Shown here: piece by piece, positions 10,496 through 21,755 of the stretch
How positions within the stretch are numbered: the stretch's first letter is position 1
Layout of the letters: each line of letters opens with the position of its first letter
Assembly: GCA_001579985.1 (NCBI GenBank)
Contig: LRSR01014955.1
Span: forward strand, 1 to 39,896
Direction: 5' to 3'
Source of the DNA: Hypsibius dujardini
Taxonomy: Eukaryota > Tardigrada > Eutardigrada > Parachela > Hypsibiidae
Length of the DNA stretch: 39,896 nt
Position numbers and translations under genes: made by a program
The notes under the pieces: generated by a model
Database searches by the model: none
What the model was told of the DNA's origin: nothing
The model's input: only the letters and a program-made list of their open reading frames with translations

Positions 10496-13400
10496 ATGGG
10501 AGCCCCTAACTCATTCCCGTTAATTACATACCTGCCGCGAATATTAATTTTTTTCGCCGCATTGTCGGCTTTTTCTCTGGGAGTGTTGCGCTGGATGACA
10601 TCTGTAGCATCATATCCTGCATTTTGTGCGGAATTACAACAATCACGATGGTTTTCAGATAGTCGATCCATTTCCTTCGGTCAGAAAGGCTATGAATTGG
10701 AGCCTAATGTCTGTCAAGGTTAGTTTGTGCAGCGAATAACAATGTCGTTAGCCGTTCCTCGCAAATTTTAACTGAAATGATGCAAAATATTACTAAACAC
10801 ATTTACTTTAGCTTATCAAAACTTAAAATATATCTAGAAACAGCGGAATTTCATTTTGCTACGAAAATGAGGTAATGTTTTCTGGAAGCGTTTTGTAACA
10901 GCATACGGTTGGCTAATTGAACTTGTTAAAAAAAATCAGGCGCATCGGCTCTTAAAATAAATCAAAGCCTTCCTATATTTATGATGACATCTTCACGAAT
11001 GAAACGTTTAGATTGAAATAACAGAATAACTAGAGTGAAACTACAATGGAATATTACTCGTTAACAGATAAATGCAGATCGAAACTTTTCAGGACAGAAA
11101 TTTCTAAATAAATTTGTGTCATTAGTACAACTAAAGCTTGGTCTACTGTAGAATCGGGATAAACTCGTGTAATTGCCTAATCAAACCAGCTCAAATAGAG
11201 CGGAAATTGATTAAAGAATGTTATTGAATAAACTGAAAGGCAGGGAAATGAGATGGGATGGCGGGGGCTGTCACGGTTGCACTGTGCCAATGTGTGCGGA
11301 CAGCATGATGTTGCTGTCGGGTTTGCGCCAATAAAACCATGACGAACGGGGTTTGCTCTAATTTGGGGCGATTTCAAGTGCCGATCGCAGATTCATTTTA
11401 AAATATTTTGTTAATTTAGAGCTATTTTAATAATAATACATACAATACACAATAATACAAAAATTTATTTCGCCGGTAAAAGCCTGCGAACTTTTTTTTG
11501 GCAAAATCCCAAAGTTTGCTGCAAAGGAATTGCTGCTTTGGATTTACTTATTGTGGCTTACTAATTGATTGTTTGATTGACTGCGAAATGCTGTCATATT
11601 GCTTGATGGTTGATTGACTGATTTTTGCTTCATTTATTTTAATGCTAGCGATTAAAGCTAACTCGCTGTATAAAAACCCCAAAAGCGAGGCTCGGTCGAT
11701 TAGTGCTATCGTTTCGTTTGTCTCACAAGAGATTTAATTCACATATTGTAAAGAAGCTAATATGAATGAGTAATATTATGGTAATTTCGAAAATCACAAC
11801 AAACGAAGTGACTTTCTAACGTTCTAATCAAGCGAAGGTGAAGGTATTAATAGTTCGATCAAACAATCAATTTCTGCGTCAAGCAGTGGAGCAAATATCA
11901 TTCAATCAATAATCATGTATTATGTTGTATTTTTTATATTATAACTAGCCAACTGGAAGGTGGTTCAATATCTCTAGACAATTGCCAGATACGCCTTTTG
12001 CGTACAGAGTAGGTACTGTTCCTTCTTGGTAACTCGCCCCACACAAGACTTATATAACCTCACACCGAGCTCCTATGTAAAATGACATGCTAATGATAAT
12101 AAACTTCTTGATCCAAAAACCTAAATCGAATTATCCCGATTCTGGAGTATCTGTTTGACACCGATTGTGTGAAGTTGCGAGCAACGGCAAAATAACCTCA
12201 TATTCTCAAGTACCAATACCAGGGCAACGCTATGGGTTGAATCGCTACATGGGTTGAATCGATGGGGTGGCGGAGGGCGCCACGAGTGTAAATTGTAAAC
12301 AACACTCATTCAATTTACACATGTGGCACCCTCCGCCAGCCACCGATTCAACCATGTAGCGATTCAACCAACAGCGTTTGCTTGGTATTACTTGAGTTGC
12401 CTACTTATTTCTGAGATATAAACATTTTAAATATGCATACTGTTCTCCAAAATAATTTTAAATCCAACAAAAATGTCAAGTGCCCAAGCGCCTTAAGCTA
12501 AAAAAATGATTGCCGGTGCGTATTTCTTCATTAATCGATCCATCAATTAAATCAGTCACCCATTCATTCATGTGGTAATCAGTGATTGAGCTGCCGTCCG
12601 TTTTCGATATAGGGAACTCATTGGATCATCCGTACCTGGTGCTATTCATCTCATCACGACTGGAAAATGCAGCAGAGAGAGCCGCTCTCCGTGAAACGTG
12701 GGGCGTTCATGCCCAAAAATGCAATGTCCGAGTAATATTTGGTTTGGTCATCTCCAACGAGTATGACGACTTTATGATTGACACTGTCCGAGCAGAGAAC
12801 GATATATACGGCGACCTACTCCACACGAGTTTGTTGATTGACTCCCACCACAACCAGTCGCAGCTGATCCTGACGTTTTTGGAATGGGGGGCAGTACATT
12901 GTCGGGGATCGAAATTCATTGGCAAGGCCGAAGAAGACGTCTGGATCAACATGTTTGGCCTTCTAACTGTTCTTCAAGCCGTTGATCCATTCAAGGTACG
13001 CTAAGCAAGCTTAACACCGCATCACAATACCAGCAGTTACTCATGCAATGTTGTGACTGATTTAGGGGTGCATATTACCAGTGTACGTAAACATAACTTC
13101 AAATCTGATTGAGCTGAATTTATTAATTATAGATTAATCTGTGATAACTTTAAAACAATTCTGGAGCTTATCTGATTCAAATGCAAGAAAAACTTTTGAG
13201 TTTGGGATACAATAGAAAACTTTTAAATTTCCCATTTTTACTTTAAAACAATTGATTTACAAAACGTTCTAATGCTAGTGTCCTTCAGATTATCATGTCT
13301 TCAAGTTAATTCGGAATTGATTGAGATCGGTCGAAAACTAACGGAGACCGGAAATAGAAGTAGACAACTTTGTCTCGGGAAGCCGGAGCATGTTGGGCTG

Positions 13401-15061
13401 CTCTACTATGACTCCGAACCGACTCTGACTTGGAGTCGTCGACTCTGGTGACGCTCGGACCCCTGACATACTGTAATGTCACGATTTTAAGCGTGGTTTT
13501 AGCTCGCCCACCCATGATAGACTGTAGGTGACGTCACGGATTCACTTCTGTTCATCAACGGACGTTCTTTAGCCCGCCAAAAGTGCAGTGAAACCAGTGA
13601 ACACAAGTTAGACGGGGGGTCGGTTATTTACTCGTAGGGCAAAAACCCACCCTTGAAATTGTGGCAGTACAGTTCTCAACGTATGGTTCCGACTATTACG
13701 TTGACGACTCCGATCTGAAACTCTAATCTGCTGCTCAGTATCGTATCAAAATGTATCTCATTTATCAAGGACAACTTACAAGTACGTACTCTGTTCGAGT
13801 CGACGGCTTCGAACAGCAGCTCCGGTAACTCTGGAGTCGGTTCGGAGTCGGAGTTGACTAACCCACTGCCAAACATCCTAGGTTACCCCTTTTTAAGTAA
13901 TATAGTGAGGAAATTGCGCACAACTTGACTTGAAAAAAGGGTTGTAATATATTGCCTTCAGTTAGCAGTTACTTTAGATTCGACAGCTGACGAGCTTTGA
14001 AATATCAATTGAATCGGTTACGTGCAAAATACTCTTCAAAGTAGACAAAATTATAGTAAAGAATCTTGATACATTATAGCACTTCACAACAAAATCAATG
14101 AAATGGTAGATTTAGGCACTAATTTATATTCCGAGATAATGAGCTTCCAATACAAGATACAATTTACAAATTGAACTGTATTTTGTTTTAAATTACATGC
14201 TGGTTTTCAGTCATTTATAGTATGTTTTAAAATAAACAAGGAGAACAATGGGAGTCACTTTGCTCAAACTGAAGATAAACGAAATACGAGGCGCTAATAA
14301 ATCATTTGGTGCTAGTGATAGAACCTTTACGCTTATGCATACTGGCTGTTGCACTACCTTATGCGTAGCACAGCTAAAGGAAACCTCCTCCAGTTCGTGA
14401 TCCGCCCACGGTCGGTTATCAGTTGACAAATTTTCTGCCTTGACTGAAAACGCTTTAGTCGTGAAGCAAATCCTCCAGCTGCACTTTTTCTGCAACCTAG
14501 GATATGCTTGTCGGACACATCAGGACTGGATTAGTGGTCAACCGGCTTCCTGGAGAATTGTCGTCTCTCACACCGGAGGAGTTTCCCCAGAACATTTATC
14601 TCCCATTTCCAGACGGTCAATTGTACATTTTCCCTCGGGCTACCATGAGATTGGCCTTAAAAGCTTCCTATCGTTTGCCGGTCCAAACGAGAGTCGATTA
14701 CTTGATCGTCAGCGGGATCCCGCAGCACCTTAATATGACGTTTGCTCACTTGCCGCAAAGATCAAACTTATCTGATCTCCAAGGATATCCGTGTGTAGGC
14801 AGCTTCCTCTTAATTAACGCCGTTCCAGCCGGGGCAAAACGTGAAATTTACCACAATACCTGCATGACGCGGCAAAATCAAACTTGTCCATCGGCTTTCG
14901 ACATGTCACTCCAAATGCCCAGAATGTCCATGCAATCATCCGTTTCAGGTTCATCTCTCCTTGGAAATGTCTCGTCCCGATTGTCGAAGTTCTTATTGTC
15001 TTTGTCGGTCCATCTCACCGTCCGCGCAACAGTCTATCTGTTCGTCAGGTTGTGTATCTAG
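10496..15061 (+). CDS. GT31 beta-1,3-galactosyltransferase-like protein, three exons
   Basis: Predicted Golgi type II enzyme adding Gal (or GlcNAc) in beta-1,3 linkage. Exons are 10,496-10,718, 12,583-12,995 and 14,501-15,061, giving 398 residues. Donors are CAAG|GTTAGT and CAAG|GTACGC; acceptors are AATCAG| and AACCTAG|. Both joins keep phase: one base plus two at the first, phase 0 at the second. Exon 1 gives a signal anchor (about residues 12-31, RILIFFAALSAFSLGV) and part of the stem. Exon 2 has RETW (111-114), IYGD (149-152) and the DxD-like AEEDVWIN (190-197). Exon 3 has LVGHIRTG, the YLPFPDGQLYIF segment and VDYLIVSGI (277-285), matching the family's EDVxxxG region with Glu replaced by Val. 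The middle exon has no ATG and starts after an in-frame stop, which supports an upstream exon. The 3' end is less certain: an alternative splice at 14,948 could join this gene to the GT11 exons downstream. Confidence 0.78.
12205..12396. repeat. Hairpin (foldback) repeat inside GT31 intron 1
   Basis: Two arms of about 90 bases, beginning CTCAAGTACCAATACCAGGG and ending TTGGTATTACTTGAG, are reverse complements with small gaps, centred near 12,300. Each arm carries the phrase GGTTGAATCG twice. It has no coding capacity and resembles a MITE. It lies in the 1864-base first intron. Confidence 0.8.
13405..13855. repeat. GC-rich patch with inverted GACTCCGAACCGACTC copies in GT31 intron 2
   Basis: A 16-base exact inverted pair lies at 13,410-13,425 and 13,834-13,849, surrounded by further GACTC/GAGTC phrases. 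The patch stands out from the AT-rich intron. It may be a decayed repeat. Confidence 0.45.
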
Positions 15062-15113
15062 CTGATTGCCGGTCTGGTTGTTTGACTCCTTCTCTGTTTG
15101 TCACCAAAGGGGC

Positions 15114-17438
15114 ATGTTTGTTGGTATTGTTCTTCAAGGTATATGTCTTTGTACAGGCACGGATCAAGATGCTGAGATGAAAATGTGTAAACGGGCATTG
15201 CATAATCCCGATGTTGCGTTTCGTTTAAAGTTGCGCGCACGATGTCGTCAGAGTGCTTCTGCGGATGGAAAGTTGATTTCTTCAGAGAAAAGGTCACCGG
15301 AATTGTTCCTTACCCATGACATGAAGCAGTCTGTTGGATTAGGAAATTTTTTGTTTATGGTAGCATCACTGCTCGGCTTGGCATACACCAGCGGACGAAT
15401 ACGTTGGTATTAGTATTAATGGATAATGTCCCTTACGTTTAAGTAAAGCACTTAAATGCTTTCGGCCTTACAGGAGAATTAAAGTTGAGTAAATCTATAT
15501 AAGCATTGTGACACAATCTGGAAAATAATTTATTCTAAAAATAAACGTTTCTAATCTCATTTCGAATTAGCTTCAACAAATTCTAAAAGTTTCTATTTAC
15601 AAATAAATATAATATTTATGCTATTTATTTTTTGAATGATTATTCTTGACGCTGAGTTTAAAAACAGATTCTGAAATTTATCAGTTCCATACTTTCAGGT
15701 TGGACGGTAACATTTTTTTAAATATCGTTATGAATTGAAATACGACTTAGAAAATAAAGCACAAATTATTCGTATCATCAGATTTTGATCAGAATTTTGA
15801 ATTCATATTTCGTAAACGTAATAACATAACTCTTTGCAGCTTACTTGGACGTCGTAAACAACAGTCACACCCCCTACTTTACTGCAAAATTCCCTATGTT
15901 GACCGATTTGACCGCCGAACAGCAGGCTGTCCTCCTCACACCGGATCTCGTCGTACGAGTTGCACCGTTCCATTGGGGTAAATTTGACCGAACTCTAGGA
16001 ACACGGCTGAATCGCATTCAGCCACACGCACCCATTTCATTCCAACTGACCGAGTACATGCAGTCGTGGCGATACTTTCACCACATTCGACCTCAGATCC
16101 TGCGGCAATTCACCTTCTCCCGCGATGTCTATGACCAAGCCCTGCGCACTATCGAGTCGGCCATAGAGATGCATCCCAATGCGACCACCGCCATTGGAGT
16201 GCACGTCCGTCGTGGAGATATACTAACCGAGGAGTCGCAAACGTACGATTAAGCATGGCTCAAACAAAAAACTAGGTAAACACTAACTAGCTTTTTAGTA
16301 AATTACATTTTTCTAATTTTGTTTCTATTATAATTTTTTTGTTTTAACTAAACGGTAAGCTTTAAGGTTTAGCTGTAGTTCAATCTATAGACTAAAGTAT
16401 TTTTTCTTCTTCTTTTTTTCCTACTTAAATCTTCAGTACGAGGAGGGTTTTCTATTTCCAGCCAACTCTTTTTGGGTCGTAGGTCTAGGTACTTAGAAAT
16501 TTCTTTATATTGAAATTTTCCCGTACAATTGAAAAACTTTTCTAGACATTATCCCACTCCAAATTCAACTTTTATTAGATTCACTTCATCAAAAAAATTT
16601 CTCGAAATTGTGGAGCTGAGTAATGTGCATGATGTCAAAGAGAACAGGGTATGCTAGCGCAGCTCTAAAAAGTTAACAAAAACTTTACCCCGATCAAGAA
16701 AAGTAACTAACCGATGCCCATTCAATTACAATTAATTGTGGGCGGGATAGTGTCCAGCAAAATACATTTGAATGTATACGAAAGGTTCCATGATATTCGA
16801 ATGCGAAGTTGCAGAACTAAGAACCAACAAGGGATGGCTAAAAAGAGAGCGCCCTTCTGGCACAACTGGCAGCAGAACGCGCTGCGGTTTGGTTTTTGTC
16901 TACAACTTGTTTGTATGTGAACGCCTATTCACGGAAACGCGTTTTTGTTGTTTATTTCTTTCCGGACATAAACATTATGACAGTTAATCATGAAAAACAT
17001 TATTTTCTTTTTCGTTCATGTTTTATAAGTGTATTATTTTAATTTCGGTATCTTTTCCTTAGCTACGGCTTCACCGCCGCATCAGACTCATATCTTCTTC
17101 ATCTCGTACAAAACCTGTCGATAACATACCGACCGGCAGTGGTGTTTGTCGTGTCCAATGACCAACCGTATTGTCAAGGGTTGCTAGAGGGGTCATTCGT
17201 CTTTTCCAATGTCGTCTTCGTGGATGGAAATTCTCCGGCTGCGGATATGGCGCTGTTGACGTTGATGGATCATCTAATCCTCACTGTCGGTTCTTTCAGC
17301 TGGTGGAGTGCCTACCTCAGTGATGCGAAAGATATCTACTATTACGAGCGCTGGCCTGCAGAGAGAACTATCATGGCACAAGGATTTAGCCGGAGAGACT
17401 ACATTCCACCCTCCTGGAAGCCATTGGGTGATGTGTGA
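15114..17438 (+). CDS. Second GT11 alpha-1,2-fucosyltransferase-like protein, three exons
   Basis: Exons are up to 15,402, then 15,840-16,242 and 17,063-17,438 (stop TGA). Introns are 15,403-15,839 (GTTGGT...TTTGCAG) and 16,243-17,062 (GTACGA...TTCCTTAG), and both keep phase. From the ATG at 15,114 the product is 355 residues. Motifs in order are VGLGNFLFMVAS (about 74-85), TSGRIPYLD across the first junction, YMQSWRYF (about 169-176), HVRRGD (218-223), SFSWWSAYLSDAK and YYYERWP near the C-terminus. It is clearly a paralogue of the GT11 at 232-1957 but has extra introns. The start is the weak point. The 15,114 ATG gives only a short hydrophobic N-terminus (FVGIVLQGICLC), the next in-frame ATG is 15,177, and an acceptor TTTGTACAG at 15,156 would allow splicing from the GT31 gene. 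A candidate AATAAA lies at 17,755-17,760. Confidence 0.82.
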
Positions 17439-19217
17439 AACATGTGATGAGAATATGCTGCCTTCGTTACATTTGTATGCGTTTTTATACTCCGAGTGAA
17501 TTAGATGGAACAAAAATGTTATGAAATTGCGATTTAGCTGATTTTTTTAGTCCAAGGAGCGTTTAATATATAAAAAACTAAATATACCATCATGTGATCC
17601 GTCGGTACTGACCAAACACAATTTAAATACAACGTATGTATCAATACAAATACAAAACAACACTCTGGTACAAAACGAGTACGAGCGCTGTGGGTATTTT
17701 ATCAATGGAATATTGCAATTTACAAGCGGAACAACAAAAAGACATTATAGCTCCAATAAACAAATTCCGACGGCATAATATGCTGAACGAATAATATAAT
17801 ATAATCTATCAGAAATTGCTGAGGGTTGATGAAATGCTATTTATTTGCCAGTGTTGATTGCATGTGTAGAATGCAACAGACAATGGTGGAAGCTTATTTT
17901 TAATTCATATTGTGATGAATGTACTCCAATAATAAATATTTGGGGTCACGAACCCGTATGGATAATTTTATATTATGCACTAGTACTACACAATGAGAAT
18001 GGAATGTCTGGCAGACTAAGTTCGAACCCCATTGCTTGAGAAAATAAAGTACATCTAACTAGGTCGGATAAGGATGGAGTCGGTCCGGGTACGTACCGGT
18101 AGTTGTTCCTCTTGGTTTAAGGTGTTCACAAGTAAGTACAGACTTGTGACAACCATGGAATGGGAAAAATGCCAGTATTGAAAAACTTTGAAAATCAATC
18201 ACTAGATCTAGAGAAAATTAAAACCAGCTTGGCTGTTGGCTGATATTTTTATCCTGTTTTCCTACCGCACAAATTTCGCAAAATTGGATCTAACCGGATG
18301 CGTTCAACTTCGGTTGGGGGATACTTAATTATATTTCACGTTATAATGTGAAGTAAATTACTGTCCCCGTCCAACTCGTTATACAACCCAAGAATGCTAT
18401 TCTTATAAAAGGTTTTCAAAAGCAAAATGACCTAAGAGATTTGCAGCAATTTCTATTGAATGTGAAAGAAAATAAACGGATTAGATGGCCGTCTTACCAA
18501 GGATGGAACTGAAGGGGTACTGGATGACTATACCTGAAAACCTTTAGTAGCAATTCCTTTTCTGCTTACGTTGTCTTTCCATGCTATCCAATTTATTTAT
18601 AATTTTTTTGCCCAATTTCTGTTGTTGAGTGTATTATTATTATATGAATATTTCCTTGGGGAAGAATATCAAATTTAGCATAATTGATTTCAAATTGGAG
18701 AAAACTTTATTGCACGGATGTTGTAAAGCGAAATTTCTGATATCTGAGTTGTTGAGATCGGCTTGAAACCGATACGTTAGGTGGATTCCCGCTTGAAAAC
18801 CGGTACTGTATTTGTCCTGAAACACCCACTGGAATATGTGTGAGCTTTCTTTAACTCATTGCAAATTAAGTATGATACTGCCAGGCTGAACAAGATTGGA
18901 AATAGGCTGGAAGCAATGAATAATTGCCCATGGTGTAAAACTGACAATCCCTTCGTGCGTCTAAACATTTACGGCGCATACATACATACTCTATATTTAC
19001 GTTATGTCACTCAGTTTTTATTCATCGGAATATAATCTTGATAAGCAAGTTTTCACTGAGCCTATGAGAAAGTACATTTAATAGGGCGTAAGCTTGTTTG
19101 AGTTGATTGGGTTTTGGATTACAAACTAATTCGAATGTTTTGATGACTCACTCAGCGGTTCTATGAACTTCGATATCGGTCGTGGAAATAACAAAAGCGT
19201 GGCAACGTCTCGGATTG
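17439..19217. other. Intergenic stretch between GT11 and GT92 genes
   Basis: It contains the candidate poly(A) signal AATAAA at 17,755-17,760 for the GT11 gene. Otherwise it is AT-rich sequence without a supported gene. A 26-codon upstream frame starts at the ATG at 19,163 and overlaps the start of the GT92 gene in another frame. Confidence 0.55.
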
Positions 19218-20270
19218 ATGGTAATCCTTTTGATGTCCACTGATGTCCTCGCCGAATTAAAGATCCCCGTAAGAAAGGAGACAATAAGAAATTTAACAGT
19301 ATGCGCCATGATTCGTGATGAGATGCCTTACATTCTTGAGTGGATCGAATTCTATCGACTTCAAGGGGTTGAAAAATTTATTTTATACGACGACGGTGGG
19401 ATTGACGACACTGTACTAATTCCTCAATTTTTCTCTTCTCGGGGCGAACCAGACTTGGTTGAGATATTTCCAGCAAACCCATATCGTCGAAATGCTCCAT
19501 TCCAGCGCGATGAAGGCCGTCACGGGGAAACTCAAGTGTATGTTTTGGATCATTGTAACACTCGATGCAAAGGTTATAGTGAATGGATTGTTGTTGTGGA
19601 TGTGGATGAATTTATTCGCTCCCCACTTAACATGACATTATGGGAATACATCGACAGTAAAAGATATCTTACTGAGATAACTCCTCGTCGCCCCGCTAGC
19701 AAGGCTCTATCTCAATTCTACTTTGTGACTGCTGCTCGATATGGAACATCAGGCTTGGAACATGATTTTCAGGGCAGAATCAACTTCAATCCATTTTTGG
19801 ATAATTCATTCTCGGTCAAAGCAAACCTAGGAAGTAATTCAACCAAACAAAGAAAACGGTTTCCGTTGATCATGGAGTTAAATCCCAATCGAGCACCCCA
19901 AAGTAACATGGACAAGGATTTCCTGGAGCGATATAATCAGACATGCCAACCTCACGCCGACTACCGTAACTGTGTCCACGGTCATGGCAAATCAATTTGG
20001 AAACCGGAGCGGTGTGGCATGGCAAATGTACATCATTGTAAAGTTGGACTGGTCGGAATTAGTTACACACCTCTAGTCACTGAATTGAGGGAATATCACT
20101 ACGCTTTTAAAACGCGGGAACGGGTAGAGAATTTGGTAGATTTCATGAAGGCATTCAAGTACCCTGCAATGACTAATTTCAATAAGAACTGGTTTTCTAG
20201 TCGCTACGACCCTATGCCTGAAGAGGTGATAGAAAAGGTTCGCCAGTCTCTTGAAAGATACTCTTCGTAA
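19218..20270 (+). CDS. GT92 (DUF23)-type glycosyltransferase
   Basis: Predicted secretory-pathway transferase of the GT-A fold. The frame is open from 19,167, but the first in-frame ATG is 19,218, giving 350 residues. An in-frame TGA at 19,164 rules out an earlier start in this exon unless an upstream exon is spliced in. The N-terminus MVILLMSTDVLA looks like a short signal sequence. The core begins TVCAMIRDEMPYILEWIEFY, typical of GT92 and related Glyco_tranf_2_4 proteins, followed by YDDGGIDD, a Cys pair (HCNTRC) and the metal-binding DxD as VVVDVDEFIR (about residues 125-134 from this start). C-terminal Cys-rich and His segments (HADYRNCVHGHGKS, ANVHHCKVG) complete the domain. C. elegans members of GT92 include GALT-1, which adds beta-1,4-galactose to core fucose of N-glycans. 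The substrate here is unknown. Confidence 0.8.
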   Translation: MVILLMSTDVLAELKIPVRKETIRNLTVCAMIRDEMPYILEWIEFYRLQGVEKFILYDDGGIDDTVLIPQFFSSRGEPDLVEIFPANPYRRNAPFQRDEGRHGETQVYVLDHCNTRCKGYSEWIVVVDVDEFIRSPLNMTLWEYIDSKRYLTEITPRRPASKALSQFYFVTAARYGTSGLEHDFQGRINFNPFLDNSFSVKANLGSNSTKQRKRFPLIMELNPNRAPQSNMDKDFLERYNQTCQPHADYRNCVHGHGKSIWKPERCGMANVHHCKVGLVGISYTPLVTELREYHYAFKTRERVENLVDFMKAFKYPAMTNFNKNWFSSRYDPMPEEVIEKVRQSLERYSS

Positions 20271-20822
20271 TTCTGAAATAGCTTTCTTGCAGACCTCCGG
20301 AGAGTTCGACGATTTTGACGTTTTGTCACAAAAAAAGTGTAGCTAGTGGTGAGAGACCATACGGACCATACGGAGACCATACGGAAACCATTTGGATGGT
20401 AGCAATTTATTTGTGTGGCAATTTGAATAATTTATGTTATATGCTTGAATGTGATTTGTGAAGTACTATACACGTGGCAGCAATCTTGTCAGGACCGAAT
20501 TCGAACCGACTGATTTTTCAGATTTTCCTGACTCGAACTGGGTCGGGACAAGATTAAGATACCGCACATGGTGTCTTTGTCGCTTGCGGGAGAGGCATGC
20601 GGCCTGCCGTAATATCATGTGAAACTCAATTTGCCTGGTAGAAGCTTCAAACTTTTTTGCTGTTGCGATGCTTAGATTTAACACTGAACCGCATGGCGCG
20701 GTTATAGCAATCGATTACGCAACTGGCAGTGTAAATTTCCACACCTGAATATATTGATAGTTAGATGTGAATGAAGATCTATATTTTATTATGGTCACGG
20801 TCTTGAAATAAATACTATCATC
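20271..20822. other. GT92-GT32 intergenic region
   Basis: It holds the short tandem repeat above and an AATAAA at 20,807-20,812. This could be the poly(A) signal of the GT92 gene but lies only 10 bases before the GT32 start codon. No gene is seen. Confidence 0.5.
20353..20390. repeat. Short (GAGACCATACG)-type tandem repeat
   Basis: Three to four copies of (GA)GACCATACG lie just downstream of the GT92 stop codon. Confidence 0.7.
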
Positions 20823-21755
20823 ATGCTAGGTGCGCGATCTGGGAGCATCTTTTTCAAGGAACTATTAAAAGCTGGCGTTGTTTTTATTTGTTTAACAATC
20901 ATTTATTGCCTTATAAAATTACATGACCGGGCTGAGAATCGAAAGTATTCGGAAGAGGATTTACTCCACACCAATGCATCGGAAAAGTTTATAGTGCATT
21001 ACGTACTTTTTTACAACAATCTGAATCCCATTTCGAGCAATGTGACATTCATGGAGTGTATTAGCATTTTATCTGTCATAAAGGAATTGCGACCGGACGC
21101 CATTTACCTTCACACTAATGTTCCCGAATTCTGGCCATTTGAACCTTGCCGACCCTACATCTCTGACACGAGTTGGACTAATCTCCAAGTTATGCATAAA
21201 TCAAGACGACATGTAATTGATGGAAAACGAATATACTATAACGAACACGAAGCAGATATCGCAAAGATGGAAATTCTGTTGGAGTACGGTGGATTTGCAC
21301 TCGATTTTGACGTGTACATAATTAATGGAGACAAAATGAAAAGGCTTTGGGAAAACAACGCTTGCATCATTTGTTACGATGTTTTCGAACAGTTTTTGAA
21401 CACCGGCTTTTTGGGTTGCCATAAGGGAGCTCAATTTCCGGAGTTGGTTCTTACTGAGTCATACTCCAAAAATTACGAAATCGGAAACTGGCTGTATAAT
21501 AGCGGTATAATGTCCTATGAAATTTATATCGCGTATCCTGGCGTCGTACATCCAGTTTCGGGTGTTTGTGATGTGAATAAGGACACCGTTCTCCACAAAC
21601 ATAATCCTCTATATAATTGGCCCGAACAACTCGCCTACCACTCCACATTCCATGATCCAACATTTACCAACGCCACTCTCGAAAAATTGAACTCAACATT
21701 TGCCGAAATTCTAAGATCCATAATGTTTTCTACCGGAACAGGTCTACCAACGTGA
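20823..21755 (+). CDS. GT32-type glycosyltransferase (sugar-binding DxD domain), single exon
   Basis: This is a 310-residue predicted Golgi type II enzyme. The ATG at 20,823 is followed by a signal anchor at about residues 16-32 (KAGVVFICLTIIYCLIK). The diagnostic block is EADIAKMEILLEYGGFALDFD (DFD at 161-163), matching the GT32 pattern of an aligned ADxxRxxLLxxYGGxYxDxD followed by a hydrophobic strand. A second conserved part lies near residues 190-235, with C-terminal His/Pro segments. N-glycosylation sites (NAS, NVT, NAT, NST) fit a lumenal domain. Relatives include alpha-1,4-galactosyl/GlcNAc transferases and fungal mannosyltransferases of GT32. The donor sugar cannot be told. It follows the GT92 gene in the same orientation, 552 bases away. 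Confidence 0.82.
   Translation: MLGARSGSIFFKELLKAGVVFICLTIIYCLIKLHDRAENRKYSEEDLLHTNASEKFIVHYVLFYNNLNPISSNVTFMECISILSVIKELRPDAIYLHTNVPEFWPFEPCRPYISDTSWTNLQVMHKSRRHVIDGKRIYYNEHEADIAKMEILLEYGGFALDFDVYIINGDKMKRLWENNACIICYDVFEQFLNTGFLGCHKGAQFPELVLTESYSKNYEIGNWLYNSGIMSYEIYIAYPGVVHPVSGVCDVNKDTVLHKHNPLYNWPEQLAYHSTFHDPTFTNATLEKLNSTFAEILRSIMFSTGTGLPT

Noticed and set aside
12506-12582. Mini-exon at 12,506-12,515 (ATGATTGCCG) as the start of the GT31 gene
   Set aside because: The phase also fits, with a 67-base intron, but it gives no membrane anchor. The exon at 10,496-10,718 supplies one and has a better donor.
14884-15413. Overlapping frames between GT31 and GT11 as separate small genes
   Set aside because: They are shadows of the GT31 3' exon and of the GT11 first exon. 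Splice and motif evidence favours the larger genes.
17845-18039. 64-codon Cys/Trp-rich frame downstream of GT11
   Set aside because: It begins with TTG, has no recognisable family, and lies in AT-rich intergenic DNA.
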